Notes: generated by a model not told the origin, from the sequence alone. A DNA stretch of 64,000 nt from Trametopsis cervina (GCA_022385755.1 MU278355.1:624974-688973); one strand, 5' to 3'. Numbered from the stretch's first letter, positions 10,953 to 23,528 are shown. Program-made: numbers and translations.

Positions 10953-12656
10953 GCGCGGGTGCAGGGCCTGATTATGTCCGTGGGCGACGGCGGGAGGGGA
11001 GGGCGATTGATGGGAGGGATGTGCGTGCGCGTGGTGCGTGGTGAAACTCTATCAACGGGGACGATAACGTTCCTCAGCCCAACCGTTCTTCCGCTGTCTC
11101 CGCCAACGAACGTGGGACCCGCGAGAGCTGCAGTTGCGCACGAGAGCCACCATCGCTGTCTCTGCACAGCGGGCACAGCTCCGAGGCACAGACGCGAGTT
11201 TGACAGCAACTGCCGTGGATGTGTAGAGATTTGAGAGGGACGCGAGCGAGACGAGGTGTTGCAGCAGTGGTGGTGTCGCGGTGGACAGCAGGGCGCTCGC
11301 TGGTGCCGCAATCGTGGAAATGGGATGAACGCGTCCGGGGCTCCTCGTGCCAACGCTTGGATTGTGCCTGGACCCCGCTGCAAGTTATTCCTGGCACTCG
11401 CAGAACATGGCAGAACCGAGCAGAACGCGCGTCCGAGGAGGATTGACATTGAGCGCGGTCTGCTCGCGTGGATGGATGTGCCTTGTGACCGTGCGTGCTG
11501 CCTTTTGTTGGTGTCTGTTACCCAGGACGTGCTGCGCGATATCTGTGCTGGATGTTCGATGTGTTGTCGACAAAGTCACAGGTACTCGTTCGTCTAGACT
11601 GCATCTCACTTCGTGAGCACGACATAGGTGCGTGCAGACACACCTGCCCTATGTATCATCCCCTTCCATACGCTGCTAGACACGGTGTCCGCTCAGGGTG
11701 ATCGTCGGTGGCTGTCCTGGTTGGGTTGAAGAGAATGCGGTGGCCGTCGGGGTCGATGCATGATGAGAAATGAGGAAGAGAAAAGAGGACTTCGTGCACT
11801 GCTCGCCCTCGCGAGTGCCTCAAGACAGACGGGCATACAAGTGAGCTATCTGCAGCACACGAGACTCTAAGTACTGCTTGCAATGACTGCGACTGTACTC
11901 ATTGGTAGGTACCTAGACGGTTCGGCCTTCTCAGGAACAGGAAGGCGAAGAAGAAGTTCCAGAGCACCGCTGGAATAATCAGCATTCAACTGTAATCTAT
12001 TGACACCGCTGACAAACCTTATGCAGCTGTTTGTCCGCCGCCCACGTCTCATCATTGACGGTGAGCGTGGGGAGCCCCATCGCGTTGCGATGATCAATCT
12101 AACGGTGCGCATATAGTCAGGTTGATTTCTTCGACTCAGCGACAAATTTGCTCACCACCTGGTGCTCTAGCATGTTCAGAGGTGATAAAATGATCACCTT
12201 TAAGTAAAGCCTGCAGGAAGACCAGAGCACCGTCGCTGGCGATCCGCGCGAGGGGGAACAGGTTTCTAGACAGGTGGCTGGGCATCGACAGCCGTGTTTT
12301 CCTGCTGCTTAGACGGAGTTGTAAGCGTCTGGGACCACTTGGGATAAATCTAAAATAACATTGGAGGTATATGAAAGTGTCTAAGGTGGTTGTATGCGCG
12401 AAGGACTTGAGGGTGCAGAAGGGAGAGCGACAGACGTCCCCCGCCCTTGCGCGCGGCGGCACTTTCTGATCCGCTACTATCTAATCGGACGCCCGTACTG
12501 TAGATCAAGACAGGCGCGCACACGTGACTATTGCCGTCTCCCTTTCATTCGGAATCTTACTTGTATCTCTCTACAACTACCGCTGATCACGACCGCAGCG
12601 GTTACGACTCACGACCTCACTAGTGCCATTGACAGCACAACGATATCCCGCACACA
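10953..12656. other. Intergenic, with a possible degenerate exon on the minus strand
   Basis: No confident gene. On the minus strand at about 12090-12010 a stretch reads IDHRNAMGLPTLTVNDETW and on, preceded by an AG acceptor, and a second open stretch at about 11980-11920 reads YSSGALELLLRLPVP. The gap between them is only 28 nt and holds a stop, so a normal intron does not join them. This may be a relic of a gene; I do not recognise the family. Confidence 0.3.
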
Positions 12657-13861
12657 ATGACATCCACCTCCCTCTTCCCAGTCGACTCTTCGCGCATCCT
12701 CACAGGCTTTACGACCGTGCCCTCTCTCGCACTCCCCAACATCGCACACACACCACTCTCCGACGCCGCACTCGGTGTGCATCGCGTCTCCCCACAAACC
12801 ACACACGCTGTCGTTGCCTCTGCAGGTCGTCCGCAAGCATGGGAGGCCGTTTTCCCAGCTGGCAGCATCAACCCAGGAAACAAGACTGCGCCGTCTGGGG
12901 GGTTCGGGTTCTATGCGCGCGGGCCACCGGAGTTTCGGGCGGCGCTGGAGGTGTTGGAGGAAGGGCAGGAGGTGGTGCTGAGCTATGAGGTGCTGTTTGA
13001 GGATGGGTGGGAGTGGCAGAAAGGTGGAAAGCTGCCCGGGATGTGTACGTCTGCGTCCCGTGTCGTCTCTTGCTCTCTCGTTCGACCGATGGTGCATGCG
13101 CGACGCTGACGCACGCACGCACAGACGGCGGCGCAGGCGACTCGGCGTACGGCTGCACAGGCGGACGACAGACAGACCGCTGCAAGTGCTTCAACCTACG
13201 GCTCATGTGGCGGTACGCGTCCTCTACTCCCTCCCTTTCCTCCTCTCCTTGCTACTCCCGCACCGCTGCTCACTCACGTCACTCAGAGAAAACGGCGCAG
13301 GCGAGCTGTATACATACCTCCCGCCGGTTGCCTCGAACACCGCCGCGCTCCTCTCCGTGCCACCACGCTCGCTTCAGCACGCGGACTATGGGTTCTCGGT
13401 CGGGCGCGGAGCGTGGGTGTTCGTTCCGGGAAGGTGGACGGCGGTGGCGCAGCGGGTGAGGATGAATGCAAGGGGTGCTGAAGATGGTGCGTTGGGGAGC
13501 TACCCTACACGCGCTGGCTAACGAGGGAGGTATAGGTGAGATCGAGGTGTACATCGATGGCAGGAGCGTGCTGCGCGCGACTGGGCTTGTCATTCGCGGC
13601 TCGGAGGAGGACGGGGCGCGTGTGCAGGGCATACACCTTCAGACGTTCTTCGGTGGTACGTGATCCTTGCTTTCCTCTCCTCTTTCATATCCTTCCCCTT
13701 CCGAGTCGGAGGAAAGTATGTTGATGGATGTGTGTTCGTGGGATGTAGGACACACGCCGGAGTGGGCTGCGCCCAAGGAGCAGCGGGCGTGGTTCGCCAG
13801 TGTGTCTGGGGCTGTTTTGTGTGCGGCGGGTGGTGATGGGGTTCGTCATGATGAGCTGTAG
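12657..13861 (+). CDS. Polysaccharide lyase family 14-like protein
   Basis: Five exons (12657-13044, 13125-13212, 13287-13486, 13536-13655, 13749-13861) sum to 909 nt, 302 aa, all phases consistent. The fold signature of fungal PL14 lyases is clear: SYEVLFEDGWEWQKGGKLPG, then GGAGDSAYGCTGGRQTDRC, FNLRLMWRENGAGELYTYLP, FVPGRWTAVAQRVRMN, and the C-terminal GIHLQTFFGGHTPEWA, together a beta-jelly-roll. Family members cleave uronic-acid polysaccharides such as glucuronan or alginate by beta-elimination. The N-terminus (MTSTSLFPVDSSRILTGFTT) is not an obvious signal peptide, so secretion is uncertain. Every intron is short and GT-AG. Confidence 0.9.
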
Positions 13862-15525
13862 AACAAAGACCCAACACTCGAGTTGCGGATTTAACGACAA
13901 TTCTGAGAGAATGGCACGCTCTCAAGTAGCAATACCGGACAGGTGCGTAGACTAGTGCATCCCCTGTTCGCGTATCTGATCTGCAGACTAACAGCTTTCC
14001 CGTACATACTCACATCCAATCTTCATGAATCAAATACGTTTCCATCAGTAAGACAAGCTGGACGAGTACAGTGGAGACATCCTAAATGTCACACTGAGTT
14101 AGGCTGGGGCGGCTTCGAGTGAGCGGGGCTTATGCCATTCTCCGACCGCATAGTGAGGCAATACCGTCTCCCGTGAGTCAGCAAGTTCCACTTCTTCAAT
14201 ATCTGACTTCTCACCCCACTTATGTAACGTTTAATTTGTGCAGCATGGTTTCCCTTCTTCAGCCGTCTGGATCTCCTCGACCTTCTCGTGCCGGTGGAAA
14301 TTATATTGTGCCTCATTGGTGCTTATAGCGAACTTTGTTCGGGCTTCTCAAGTTCACCGCAACCTTATCGCAACGCTGTAGTTCCTAAGGCTTCGGAGCC
14401 TGTGTGTATGCATCCATGGTTGTCTATCGACGTTTTGATGCGTTCACGTGGTGCGCCAAACCGATTAGAGCACTTTGTCTCATTCGCATTTCCTCAACAG
14501 GGGACGTCCTTCGCCTACACGGGGGCTGAGGCCATGGTATGGATCGTAATGCAGCCCCTCTCTGTCAATTCTCAACTAAAGCAACTAACTTGCTTCCTCA
14601 GTCATGCGGTCACAGCATGCCGTCTCAGCGTGGCAGGAATCTCATGTGGCAGCCCTACCTAGATCAAACCAGTAGTGAGTGACATATTGTATTTGCCGTT
14701 TTGATCCCCACTCAAATCTTGCCCACAGCTGACTCCATGAGAGAAAGGCAGAGAAAGGCTCTCGAACGACTGAGCGGTACGAATTCTTCATACGACAATC
14801 CTGTTGCAGCTCGGAAGGTTCAGGATGTCCCGGAGCATATCATACCACGATTAACGGTGAGACCAGCCGTCCCACGGTCGCTGTGCCCGAGGATTATGCA
14901 TGTTGTCTCGCCGACTGCTTACGGACGTTGGAGTCGACCCATCTCATCATCACACCAAGTAGCACCTCCATGAGTAGGATCAACTATTATACCGTCATGC
15001 CCGCGCACTACGGGCCGGTCTCGCTGGTCACGGATCTGATACACTCCCCTCCTCTTCTGATACTCACTGCACCTCGTCGTGCGGGGATGTTTAAGGCCTG
15101 TGTGGGGTATGCAAACCACTAAACACTGTCGGTGCCGCATCCTCAGGAACCGGCAACAGTGGAATTTCGACGGAGGGTGGCTGATGGGACGGTCGCGCTC
15201 ATTGTTGCCCGTCGTCAATCACGCATGGCATGTGTTCCACTGGCCCAACTGTATTCAACCAGCACGTCCGCTGACCATTGCTTCTCCTCACCCATACAGT
15301 TCTACTTGCTCTATTTGTTCATGCGCCCATCAGAACCCTCATATTTTGCCCCGCTGCCGGAAGGTTCGTCATGTCTGAATGCTGCCTTCAGATCTCATGC
15401 AGGTCGGCCCGGCGAAATATGCAGGAGCAACTATAAGAATGTGGGGTGTGCGCTTTGCGAGACCCGACTGACCGTCCTTCCTTCTCACAACTCATTTCGA
15501 GTGAACAGAAGCGCAGTCGCGAGAT
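13862..15525. other. Intergenic, no confident gene
   Basis: The longest plausible coding stretch is on the plus strand at about 14826-15122 (TVAVPEDYACCLADCLRTLE, then LIITPSSTSMSRINYYTVMP), ending in a stop. Other short frames flank it between 14700 and 15530. I found no exon chain joining them and no recognised domain. The last few hundred bases are presumably the promoter of the sugar transporter. Confidence 0.35.
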
Positions 15526-17548
15526 ATGGGTAAAGGCGTATGTCGTTTCTCACCTGTCCTGTATCCGATTTCTCACGTGGTTATCTTAGTACAATGCAGC
15601 GATTGCTGCGAACCCAGTAAGGCTTGGACACAGTCTGCCTCGATATGACACTGACACTGAACTCTGTAGTACATTGTGGGTTCGTTCGCATGTATCGGCG
15701 GTGGTCTGTTCGGTTTGGACATCTCGTCCATGTCCGGTGTCTTGAGTGTAAGCATCTCCCCACCATACATTGTATCCCCTGCTCAAGCGTGTTTGCACAC
15801 CAGAATGACGCGTACAAAAACACATTCGGTAACCCAGGCTCGAATGCCCAGGGTGCCATCGTCGCGGCCATGCCCGCTGGTTCGTTTGCCGGCGCGCTCA
15901 TCGTCAGTTGGCTCGCAGACAGGATCGGCAGGAAAAAGGTCGTCATCATCTCCGGTTGGATTTGGGTTATCGGTAGTATCCTACAATGCGCCGCGGTCGT
16001 AAGTGCAGTCTCGTCTCTTCATGCGAGATCTTCGAATCTCACCTCTGCCCCGCAGAACCGTGGCATGCTCGTTGTTGGTCGTGTGATTTCTGGAATTGCA
16101 GTCGGTCTTGCCTCCGCCGTCGTCCCTTTGTACCAATCCGAGATCACTGCGCCAGCCATCCGTGGCCGACTGGTGGCAATGCAACAATGGTCCATCACAT
16201 GGGGTATCCTGCTACAATACTTTGTCGAATTCGGTTGCTCGTACATCAACGGTGTTGCGTCATTCCGTATCCCATGGGGTCTGCAAATGATCCCTGCCAT
16301 CATTTTGTCCGTCGGCATGATGTTCTTCCCCGAGGTACGTTCCTCTTGATCCTCTCACCGATTTCTGGGCTCATCACAATGCATACGTACAGTCCCCACG
16401 ATGGCTCATGGATCACGACCGCAACGCCGAGGCTCTCCAGATCCTCGCCGACTTGCACGGAAAGGGCGACCCCACGAACGAACTCGTCCAGCTCGAGTAC
16501 GCCGAGATTCAGGGCCAGGTGCAGTTCGAACGTACGGAAGGCGCTAAATCCTACCTTGACCTTCTCAAACCGGGCATCTTCCGCCGAGTCGGCCTCGGCA
16601 CGTCCCTGCAGATGTGGTCGCAGCTGAGCGGGATGAACATCATGATGTATTATATCATCTATGTGTTCCAAGGTGCGGGCCTGACTGGCAGACGTGGTAA
16701 CTTGATCGCGGACTCGGTCCAGTATGTCCTGAATGTTGCGTTCACCGGTGAGTGGCCTGTATGGCTGGAGTGTTCTGATAACGTGCGGCTGACTCGGACG
16801 ATGGTGCAGTTCCTGCAATTATTTACATTGACCGATGGGGCCGTCGCCCGATGTTACTCATTGGCACATTCCTCATGGGCTTCTGGCTCATGCTCGTCGG
16901 TGGTCTGCAAGGTGGCTTCGGACACTGGGGAACAGTTGACGGTGCTCGTACGTCAATTCTTACTCTTATTTCTCTTGCTATGCACTGACGCTGTTATCGC
17001 TCAACAGCTGTATGGGTGATATCTGACCATGACGGCGTGACCAAGGGTGTCATCGTCTGCTCGTACCTCTTCGTCTGCTCCTTCGCCATCACCATGGGTC
17101 CTGTCTCCTGGACGTACCCCGCTGAGATCTTCCCCATGCGCGTGCGCGCCAAAGCCGTCTCCGTCTCAACCGCGACGAACTGGGTGTTCAACTTTGCGCT
17201 CGCGTGGGCAGTCCCGCCGGGCCTGGCTAACATCGGGTACAAGACGTACTTCATCTTCGGCGCGTTCAACTTTGCGGCGTTCATCCACATCCTGTTCTGC
17301 TTCCCGGAGACGGCGCAAAGGACGCTGGAGGAGATCGAGGAGGTGTTTGCGCAGGGACATGTGTTCACGGCATGGAAGGTGGATCGCGATGTTGGAAAGC
17401 GGACGTTGGAGGATGTGCGGAGGGAGGCCAAGGTGGATGGGCACAGTGCTGTGAGTCGCGCTTTGTTACGGTGTGTGCTCTATGGGGTGGGTGCTGACCT
17501 CCACGCGTTTCGCCGCAGCACGACGACCATTACGACGAGAAGGCTTAA
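15526..17548 (+). CDS. Major facilitator superfamily hexose-type sugar transporter
   Basis: Nine exons (15526-15537, 15590-15616, 15670-15747, 15804-15998, 16056-16334, 16393-16747, 16810-16947, 17008-17450, 17519-17548) sum to 1557 nt, 518 aa. The first exon codes only four residues (MGKG) and the last nine plus stop. Sugar-porter motifs are all present: GGGLFGLDISSMSGVL in helix 1, WLADRIGRKK in loop 2-3, GRVISGIAVGLASAVVPLYQ, SPRWLMDHDR in loop 6-7, QLSGMNIMMYY, YIDRWGRRP and FPETAQRTLEEIEEVF after helix 12. Twelve helices can be traced. The protein should import a hexose or related monosaccharide across the plasma membrane; exact specificity cannot be read. Confidence 0.95.
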
Positions 17549-19089
17549 TTCTTCATATCCCCGAGAGGAACGGATTTCACGCTCCTCTTGTTCTTTTTCT
17601 TGTACGATCTTGATAATGACTTACGCCTCGTTGTGTTCAATGTATCATCAGTTTTTTTGTGAACTATCTTGCTGTTACGGGGCACGGCAGTGCATACGTA
17701 CCGCTGCTACTACGAATAGCGTTTGCATCCCAACTTGGTCTCTCGGCTCTGCGCTTCCGCCCGGATCAAAAGCAAGTCCGTACCGTTCGGCTTCCGCAAT
17801 GCGCTCTCCGTGACTGATGATCATGCGTTCTCCCAGATAGGTAAACAATCCTAGTGTTAATCGCATACCTATTGATCACCGTGTGCGTGTATGCATCTGC
17901 ATTCCATTGCGCACTGCCGCTGCTTGGCAGCTCAAAACGCCCTAGCTCGTCATTCATTACATCGCGTCTCGCAGAATGCACCACTGCAGCCGTGCTAAAC
18001 ACGAGCTAGCCTCCAGCCTATAGGTTTCCGGCCCCACTTCAACTAGCGATGAGATGACTAACTTGAACGGTGAGTCCTCGTGTTGTCCTTGATGTTCGTG
18101 GGCAACTGTGAGCCTTATCGATGCATGTCTTGCATGAGGACATAAGGAAGCCCTGGGAGACTCCGTTGTGCTCGATGATGCGAGTGCACCTGAGGGTAGA
18201 AGAAGATCGGCAGCCCGGAGTTTTTCTACAAGTGCTCCACTCAGCTCTTATCTATCGCAAACCAGAGGTCAGTCCTGTTGAGGAGCGAGCTGGTTTAGAC
18301 TCGTACGCTTCCGAAACGCTGCGATCGCGATCGACCGGAAGGGTACCTTGAAAGATCATTCCGAACTCTTCGCCAAGAGTAGCCTCCGAGTCTCTGGCTA
18401 GAATTGCGCGACACAAGGATATTCGGGATTCTCTAGATCTCACTTGTGTTTTTTCTCCTGCTAATATCCGCTAACCAGCTACGATAAATCCTTTATTCCT
18501 CAATCGTATTCATTCAATCCGCCATGTATCATTCGTACCGAAACACGGTCATTTTGCAACATGAGGCATCCGCAGTTGTTTGCCGCAAAGGCGATAGAAC
18601 AATACCCGAGCTCATCAAGTGGGTTTCGGTCTGAACCGGGGCTTTTCCGCATTTATGTAATGTTCACCATCATGCTGTGTACGGGCTGCTCACTGGGAGC
18701 GTCAATGTCATCGATGTCCCTCGTTCACAATAGAGCTTGCAGTGCACACGTTAGCGGCCTCGTCTCTTGTCTCTCTTACAGCGAGCTGACTCCATCATAT
18801 CGTAGGCGGGATTACCAGCGCGTGCTGATCGAGATCAGACGAGCTCGCAGCTTTGCTAGTGAGCGCAACCCACTCCGGACTCCGCCACTTCCAATGTGGG
18901 CGCGGGATTATCGTTCGCTTACGCTGATCTCGCGGCACGCCCCTGGCGAAAGTATACGGGTGCGTGGGTTGTGTGATCGGCACCGAGAGCATCCAGGGCT
19001 TTACCGTCAAGTAACCGCAGGTGGGTCCGCATATACTACTCTACAACGTGTTCCCAACACACGGCCTGACCCACTCTGAAGTGCGAGCT
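17549..19089. other. Intergenic
   Basis: About 1.5 kb between the sugar transporter and the F-box gene. Open frames here, including one at 18561-19079, have no domain, no plausible splicing and atypical composition. Nothing supportable is seen. Confidence 0.45.
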
Positions 19090-19097
19090 TATATATA
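19090..19097 (+). promoter_or_regulatory. TATA-like element of the F-box gene
   Basis: TATATATA about 115 bp upstream of the chosen F-box start codon. Position fits a core promoter element. Confidence 0.5.
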
Positions 19098-19210
19098 GAA
19101 TAAGTCGACGACATATGCTTGCAACACCTCACTTAACCCGCGACTGCCACATCGATAGCCAGTTGATACTTACCGCCAACGTCGTCCGTCTAGCAACTGT
19201 GCACGAACCG

Positions 19211-21043
19211 ATGCCGATGACCAATATTCTTGACCTCAACCTCGACATCTTGCACATTATCTTCACCTACCTCTCCCAGCAAAGTGCGCTGTCACTCGCC
19301 TACACCTGCAAATCGTTCTATGCTCTTGCTCTTCCTCGAGTTCTGCACAATGTCGTGCTGCGTCCATCGCGGTTACCCGCACTTGAGGCCTTCTTACTCG
19401 CGAAAACTCGTGCTGCAGGCGACGGCGAAGCTTGCCACGGTGTCGGCAGCTTGAAGAGACAGGGCTATACATCAGGCCTCCGTTGGGACGATAATATCCG
19501 CTTTCTCCGCCATCTCACAATTGCCCAAGCCCTGCCCGCGTCAGGCACCGTCAAAAGCCGCTCTGCGTCTTGGCAGATTCGCACCTCCACCTCACTCGCC
19601 AATATCCTCCTTCGTGCGCACAGCCTTCGGACTCTTTCAATAGACCGCGCCGAGTCGGCCTGCCTTCTCCACGTCCCTCTTGTGCATGCGCTACGAGAAG
19701 GGCTGCCCAAGCTGACCAGTCTTTCATTAACCCACGTTGGCCACTTCCTGCTCAACCGCGTCCTCCCGGCGGTGCTTAACAGGGCGAATATCAGGGTTCT
19801 GAGATTGGGGTTCGGTGCTGCGGACTATGTTGTACATGATGTGGGCGAGCTATCTGCCGCGTTAGAGGGGTGGACCAACTTGTACGACCTCGAAATTTCG
19901 AACGCGTATTTCAGGCCCGTTCATCCAGGCCAGCCGTGTGGAGACCCACCGCCACGACGCCTTCCGTCTGTGCGAGCCCTCACCCTGCGATCGACCACGG
20001 TACCACTCTCAAGCCTGGCCGCAATCACCCCCAATCTGATGTCGTTGACTCTGGATCAAGTAGTAGATGGGCAGCCTGGAGATGGTGGGAGGCGATGGAG
20101 GTATCTCGACCATGTCTCGGCGTCATCGGTAGATTTAGAAGCTCTCCTCGGCAAGACGGGATCCAGGCTGCTCGGGCACTCCGGAGACAGCACGCGTAAA
20201 CCACACGAGGGTATGACCCTCGAAGCCAGGAAATTTCCCATGCACATTCGAAGACTGGTCATCACGGACTGGTGTGGGTCCAAGTCGCCGCCGTCGCTGG
20301 TGCCATACTGCCAAAGCATCAATGCGATACCCCTTATGGAGTTAATCGCACAGGCCGAGCCGACAGTATTAACGATGCCTCTCACGAGGGCCGATATGAT
20401 AGGGGAAATTCTGGAAGATTTGGCGAAGAACACGAAGGAGTTGAGATATTTGGAGATACAAATCTCACTGGAGTCGGAAGCGGGGTGGGGCCATTGTGAA
20501 GGGAATTCTGAGGGTTCTTTGGCAGTGAGTGTCGTGTTTTGTGTTACGAGGGAGCTAGCACTCAACTCTGGATGCCAGGACAAGATCATTCTCCCGCTAG
20601 CAGGGATGAGTCTCGCCGGCCTACGCATCACATTGGAGGCACCTAGAGCGGCGTCGTTTTCGGAAGAAGGCAGGAGAACTATGAAGAGAGCGTTCTCGGC
20701 CTCGCTTATTCGACATCCCTCGAAGCTGGCTTGGGCGGGCCTAGCGTTTGCTAGGCAGGAAGTCGCAGGCGATACATTGGATAAGATCGAGGAAGAGCCG
20801 GAGTGGACGACCTCCTGGTGGTATCGTATTGACCACTCCTTACATGAGTCTCAATCGACGAACTGCTCTTGCAAACAGGGATGTAGAAAGCGGAAGGGCT
20901 TGGGCCTCCCTGTGCCTATGGAGCTCAGCGAGAGTGTAAGGCACTGTTTACTGAATAGCTGGATGCTGGAGAGAGCGGCGGGGAATGGGTACACTGTCAC
21001 CAAGGGACAATATAGGACGTACGCGCAATATTATGAACTTTAG
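19211..21043 (+). CDS. F-box domain protein
   Basis: Single-exon gene of 610 aa from the ATG at 19211. An in-frame ATG exists at 19115, but the domain begins almost directly after 19211 and the TATA-like element fits the later start. The N-terminus carries an F-box: ILDLNLDILHIIFTYLSQQS, followed by ALSLAYTCKSFYALALPRVL. The rest has leucine-rich stretches (LRTLSIDRAES, LTSLSLTHVGHFLL, MSLTLDQV) typical of the divergent leucine-rich regions of Agaricomycete F-box proteins. Such proteins bridge Skp1 of an SCF ubiquitin ligase to substrates; large lineage-specific families exist in mushrooms. The substrate is unknown. Confidence 0.85.
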   Translation: MPMTNILDLNLDILHIIFTYLSQQSALSLAYTCKSFYALALPRVLHNVVLRPSRLPALEAFLLAKTRAAGDGEACHGVGSLKRQGYTSGLRWDDNIRFLRHLTIAQALPASGTVKSRSASWQIRTSTSLANILLRAHSLRTLSIDRAESACLLHVPLVHALREGLPKLTSLSLTHVGHFLLNRVLPAVLNRANIRVLRLGFGAADYVVHDVGELSAALEGWTNLYDLEISNAYFRPVHPGQPCGDPPPRRLPSVRALTLRSTTVPLSSLAAITPNLMSLTLDQVVDGQPGDGGRRWRYLDHVSASSVDLEALLGKTGSRLLGHSGDSTRKPHEGMTLEARKFPMHIRRLVITDWCGSKSPPSLVPYCQSINAIPLMELIAQAEPTVLTMPLTRADMIGEILEDLAKNTKELRYLEIQISLESEAGWGHCEGNSEGSLAVSVVFCVTRELALNSGCQDKIILPLAGMSLAGLRITLEAPRAASFSEEGRRTMKRAFSASLIRHPSKLAWAGLAFARQEVAGDTLDKIEEEPEWTTSWWYRIDHSLHESQSTNCSCKQGCRKRKGLGLPVPMELSESVRHCLLNSWMLERAAGNGYTVTKGQYRTYAQYYEL

Positions 21044-21653
21044 ATAAACAACATCTTGACTGAGTGAGTGCGATACATACGTACAGCACGGCGACGGCAA
21101 CGTAAATTCCTGGGTCGCTGAATTCAAGCGCTGACCACGTGCAGCATGTGGCTCCGATACGACTGGCAATTGGCTCAGATCTTCCTTGCGTCGTCAGATT
21201 GCAGGTTTACGAGGAGAAAGTGTGCGGGTCGACTATCATTTTGTCATGTTATGTTATCCTGTAAAGATAGCGGCATCATTTTGCATGCTTATATCGTTGA
21301 GCCTAACGTTAATACTCACCCAGAGTCCGTCCTGTTTGATAGTCGGTGGTCATCGCGGATTAAAGTTTAATCCGCGATGACCACCTTGAAGGTGAGTACG
21401 CCACAACGTCAGCGCTTTTCCTGATTTAGTCCACCCGCTTTCGTCGCGTTACGGATTACTTCAGTGAACTTGACAGTGTGCATACGCATCGGAAACCCAT
21501 TTCTTGCACGGAGCCGCTAGTTATGTGTTCACTGCTATGCATTGGAAGGGGTTGTCAGGCATTTGGTCACGTTCGGCGTCATCGCTGTGTGACTAAAACG
21601 TGACGCGTGACAGTAAATTAACACTATTGAATTCGAAAATTATCGCACCGAAA
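21044..21653. other. Intergenic, upstream of RPAC1
   Basis: Contains the 41-bp perfect palindrome described separately. No coding region is seen. Confidence 0.5.
21345..21385. repeat. Perfect 20-bp inverted repeat with 1-nt spacer
   Basis: The left arm 21345-21364 (GGTGGTCATCGCGGATTAAA) is the exact reverse complement of the right arm 21366-21385, with a single G at 21365. An outer 8-bp inverted pair, TACTCACC at 21313-21320 and GGTGAGTA at 21391-21398, surrounds it. It can form a long cruciform or RNA hairpin. Confidence 0.95.
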
Positions 21654-23145
21654 ATGTCTCCTCCATCTTCCTCGAGTACGCTACCACAGTCCGCGTACAA
21701 CTCAAGACGACACGTAGGAATCCACGCTGAACTTATATCAGATGTTTCAAGCACGGAATATCCTGGACATTATCCTAACGAGGATCACAGTTGGAATCTA
21801 GACACTTTCAAAAAGGTGCGTGCACATGTGCCAAGAGGTTCTACGCGGGTCTTGAACAGATTTGTGTAAGGAATTGACAGTGAAAGTACAACGGCTCTCT
21901 CAAAGGTCCATTGAGTTCGATCTTGTTGGAGTGGACGCCTCAATAGCGAACGCGTTCCGAAGGATTCTCATTGCAGAGGTACGGGTTCTTCTTATATCAA
22001 GTAAGCTCATCATTTACCCACCCGCCAGGTACCTACACTCGCAATTGAACATGTATATGTCTGGAACAACACCTCAGTCATACATGATGAAGTCCTTGCA
22101 CATCGACTCGGTCTTGTTCCGTTGAATGTAGACCCAGCCTTGATGGAATACCGCACGCCGACTGGAATCAACGCCTCCCCAAATGACAGGAATACGATCG
22201 TCTTCCAGTAAGACTCTGCGCTATCCAATATCTTCTTTATGTGCTTAATGTATGTGATGCAGACTAAAAGTCGAATGCTCACGAGCACCGAGGGGGAGCG
22301 GGAAAGAGTACATCAACGATGAGGTGAAGAGCGGCGACCTTGTATGGGTTTCGCAAGGAGAGCAGGAAACTGTGTTCGCTGATAAGCCTCCTGCACCGAC
22401 AAACAAAGTGCGACTATGCATCACTTTAAACGTGGATGACTGAGCTGATGCGCGTCATATTAGAATATTGTCTTGGCCAAGTTGCGTCCGGGACAAGAAA
22501 TAGACATGGAGCTTCATGCTACAAAGAATGTAGGCAAGGAGCACGCGAAGTGGAGCCCAGTCGGTGAGTTCGAATAGAACTGTAGTTGGTACGCTACTTA
22601 ACGTCATCGCCCCCCAGCTACTGCCTCCTACCGCCTACACCCCCTCATCATTTTGAACCCCGAAAAACCAATACCGCCTCATCTAGCGACGAAATTCGCC
22701 GGGTGCTTCAGTCCTGGGGTTGTCAAGGTTAGCAAAAACAACGAGGTATGGAATTCATCAACTACGATTGTCAGCACCTGAGATTGACCACTACGCAGGT
22801 CTCGATTGATGAACAGGGTATGCGAAATGACAGCGTATCACGGGAGGTTCTTCGACACGAGGAGTTTGCCGACTCTGTCCAGCTGAAGAGGATCCGTGAC
22901 TGGTTCATCTGTAAGCCTACCCTGTCCCTCCTTCAAGGATATCAGCTAAGTCCCCTCTGCGTACAGTCAGCGTAGAATCTGAGGGTCCTTACGAACCCGA
23001 GCGATTGCTACCCGAAGCAGTCAAGGTAATGAGAGAAAAGATAGCCTCTATTCGCGCTGCCGCAGAGGCGCTTCTTGCTGGGGATGTTGATGACGGACCA
23101 GTGAACGCGGAGGGAGTAGAGGATGTAGAAATGGTTGACCAGTGA
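21654..23145 (+). CDS. RPC40: DNA-directed RNA polymerases I and III subunit RPAC1 (AC40)
   Basis: Eight exons (21654-21815, 21871-21978, 22029-22207, 22263-22407, 22464-22563, 22618-22745, 22799-22910, 22967-23145) sum to 1113 nt, 370 aa, all junctions in phase. The alpha-like dimerisation motif is present: [20 protein letters not shown], followed by [20 protein letters not shown] and [16 protein letters not shown]. Later, [20 protein letters not shown] and [16 protein letters not shown] are diagnostic of AC40/RPAC1. The subunit dimerises with AC19 to nucleate assembly of RNA polymerases I and III. The start at 21654 (AAAATGTCT) is preferred over an upstream non-ATG frame. Confidence 0.95.
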
Positions 23146-23528
23146 TTGAAGTTGTTTTACCATAGAATTCTTCTTGTAGATCACTCCGTGTGCTTATATA
23201 TCCATGTCATGTAAAACAGAATCAGCCCGCCTCAGTCGCGTTGTAGGAAAGGTGCGTAAGGATCTGAACGCTGGGACTCCGATACACCTACGAGTTGCAG
23301 ATCATTTAGCAGTAGCATGTTTACCCCTTTGTTTATTGAGACCTGCGCTGACCATGATCTTTGTGGCCGGTAGGTAGTTGATGTGTATTCGGCTATCGCA
23401 GGTGGAATATTCGGAGCGCTGGCGATTGCGGGTGAGCCGCAATTGAGCGCTAGCTACTCCGAAGATTCCGGGATACATTCGTTCTGCAGCTCGCTGTGCT
23501 CAGCGCACTGTGGCCTCGACAAAAAAGC
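23146..23528. other. Intergenic
   Basis: 3' flank of RPAC1 up to the terminator of the first tRNA gene. No gene is seen. Confidence 0.5.

Noticed and set aside
18561..19079. Plus-strand frame of 172 codons upstream of the F-box gene
   Set aside because: No domain, and it ends just before the F-box promoter; composition does not match neighbouring genes.
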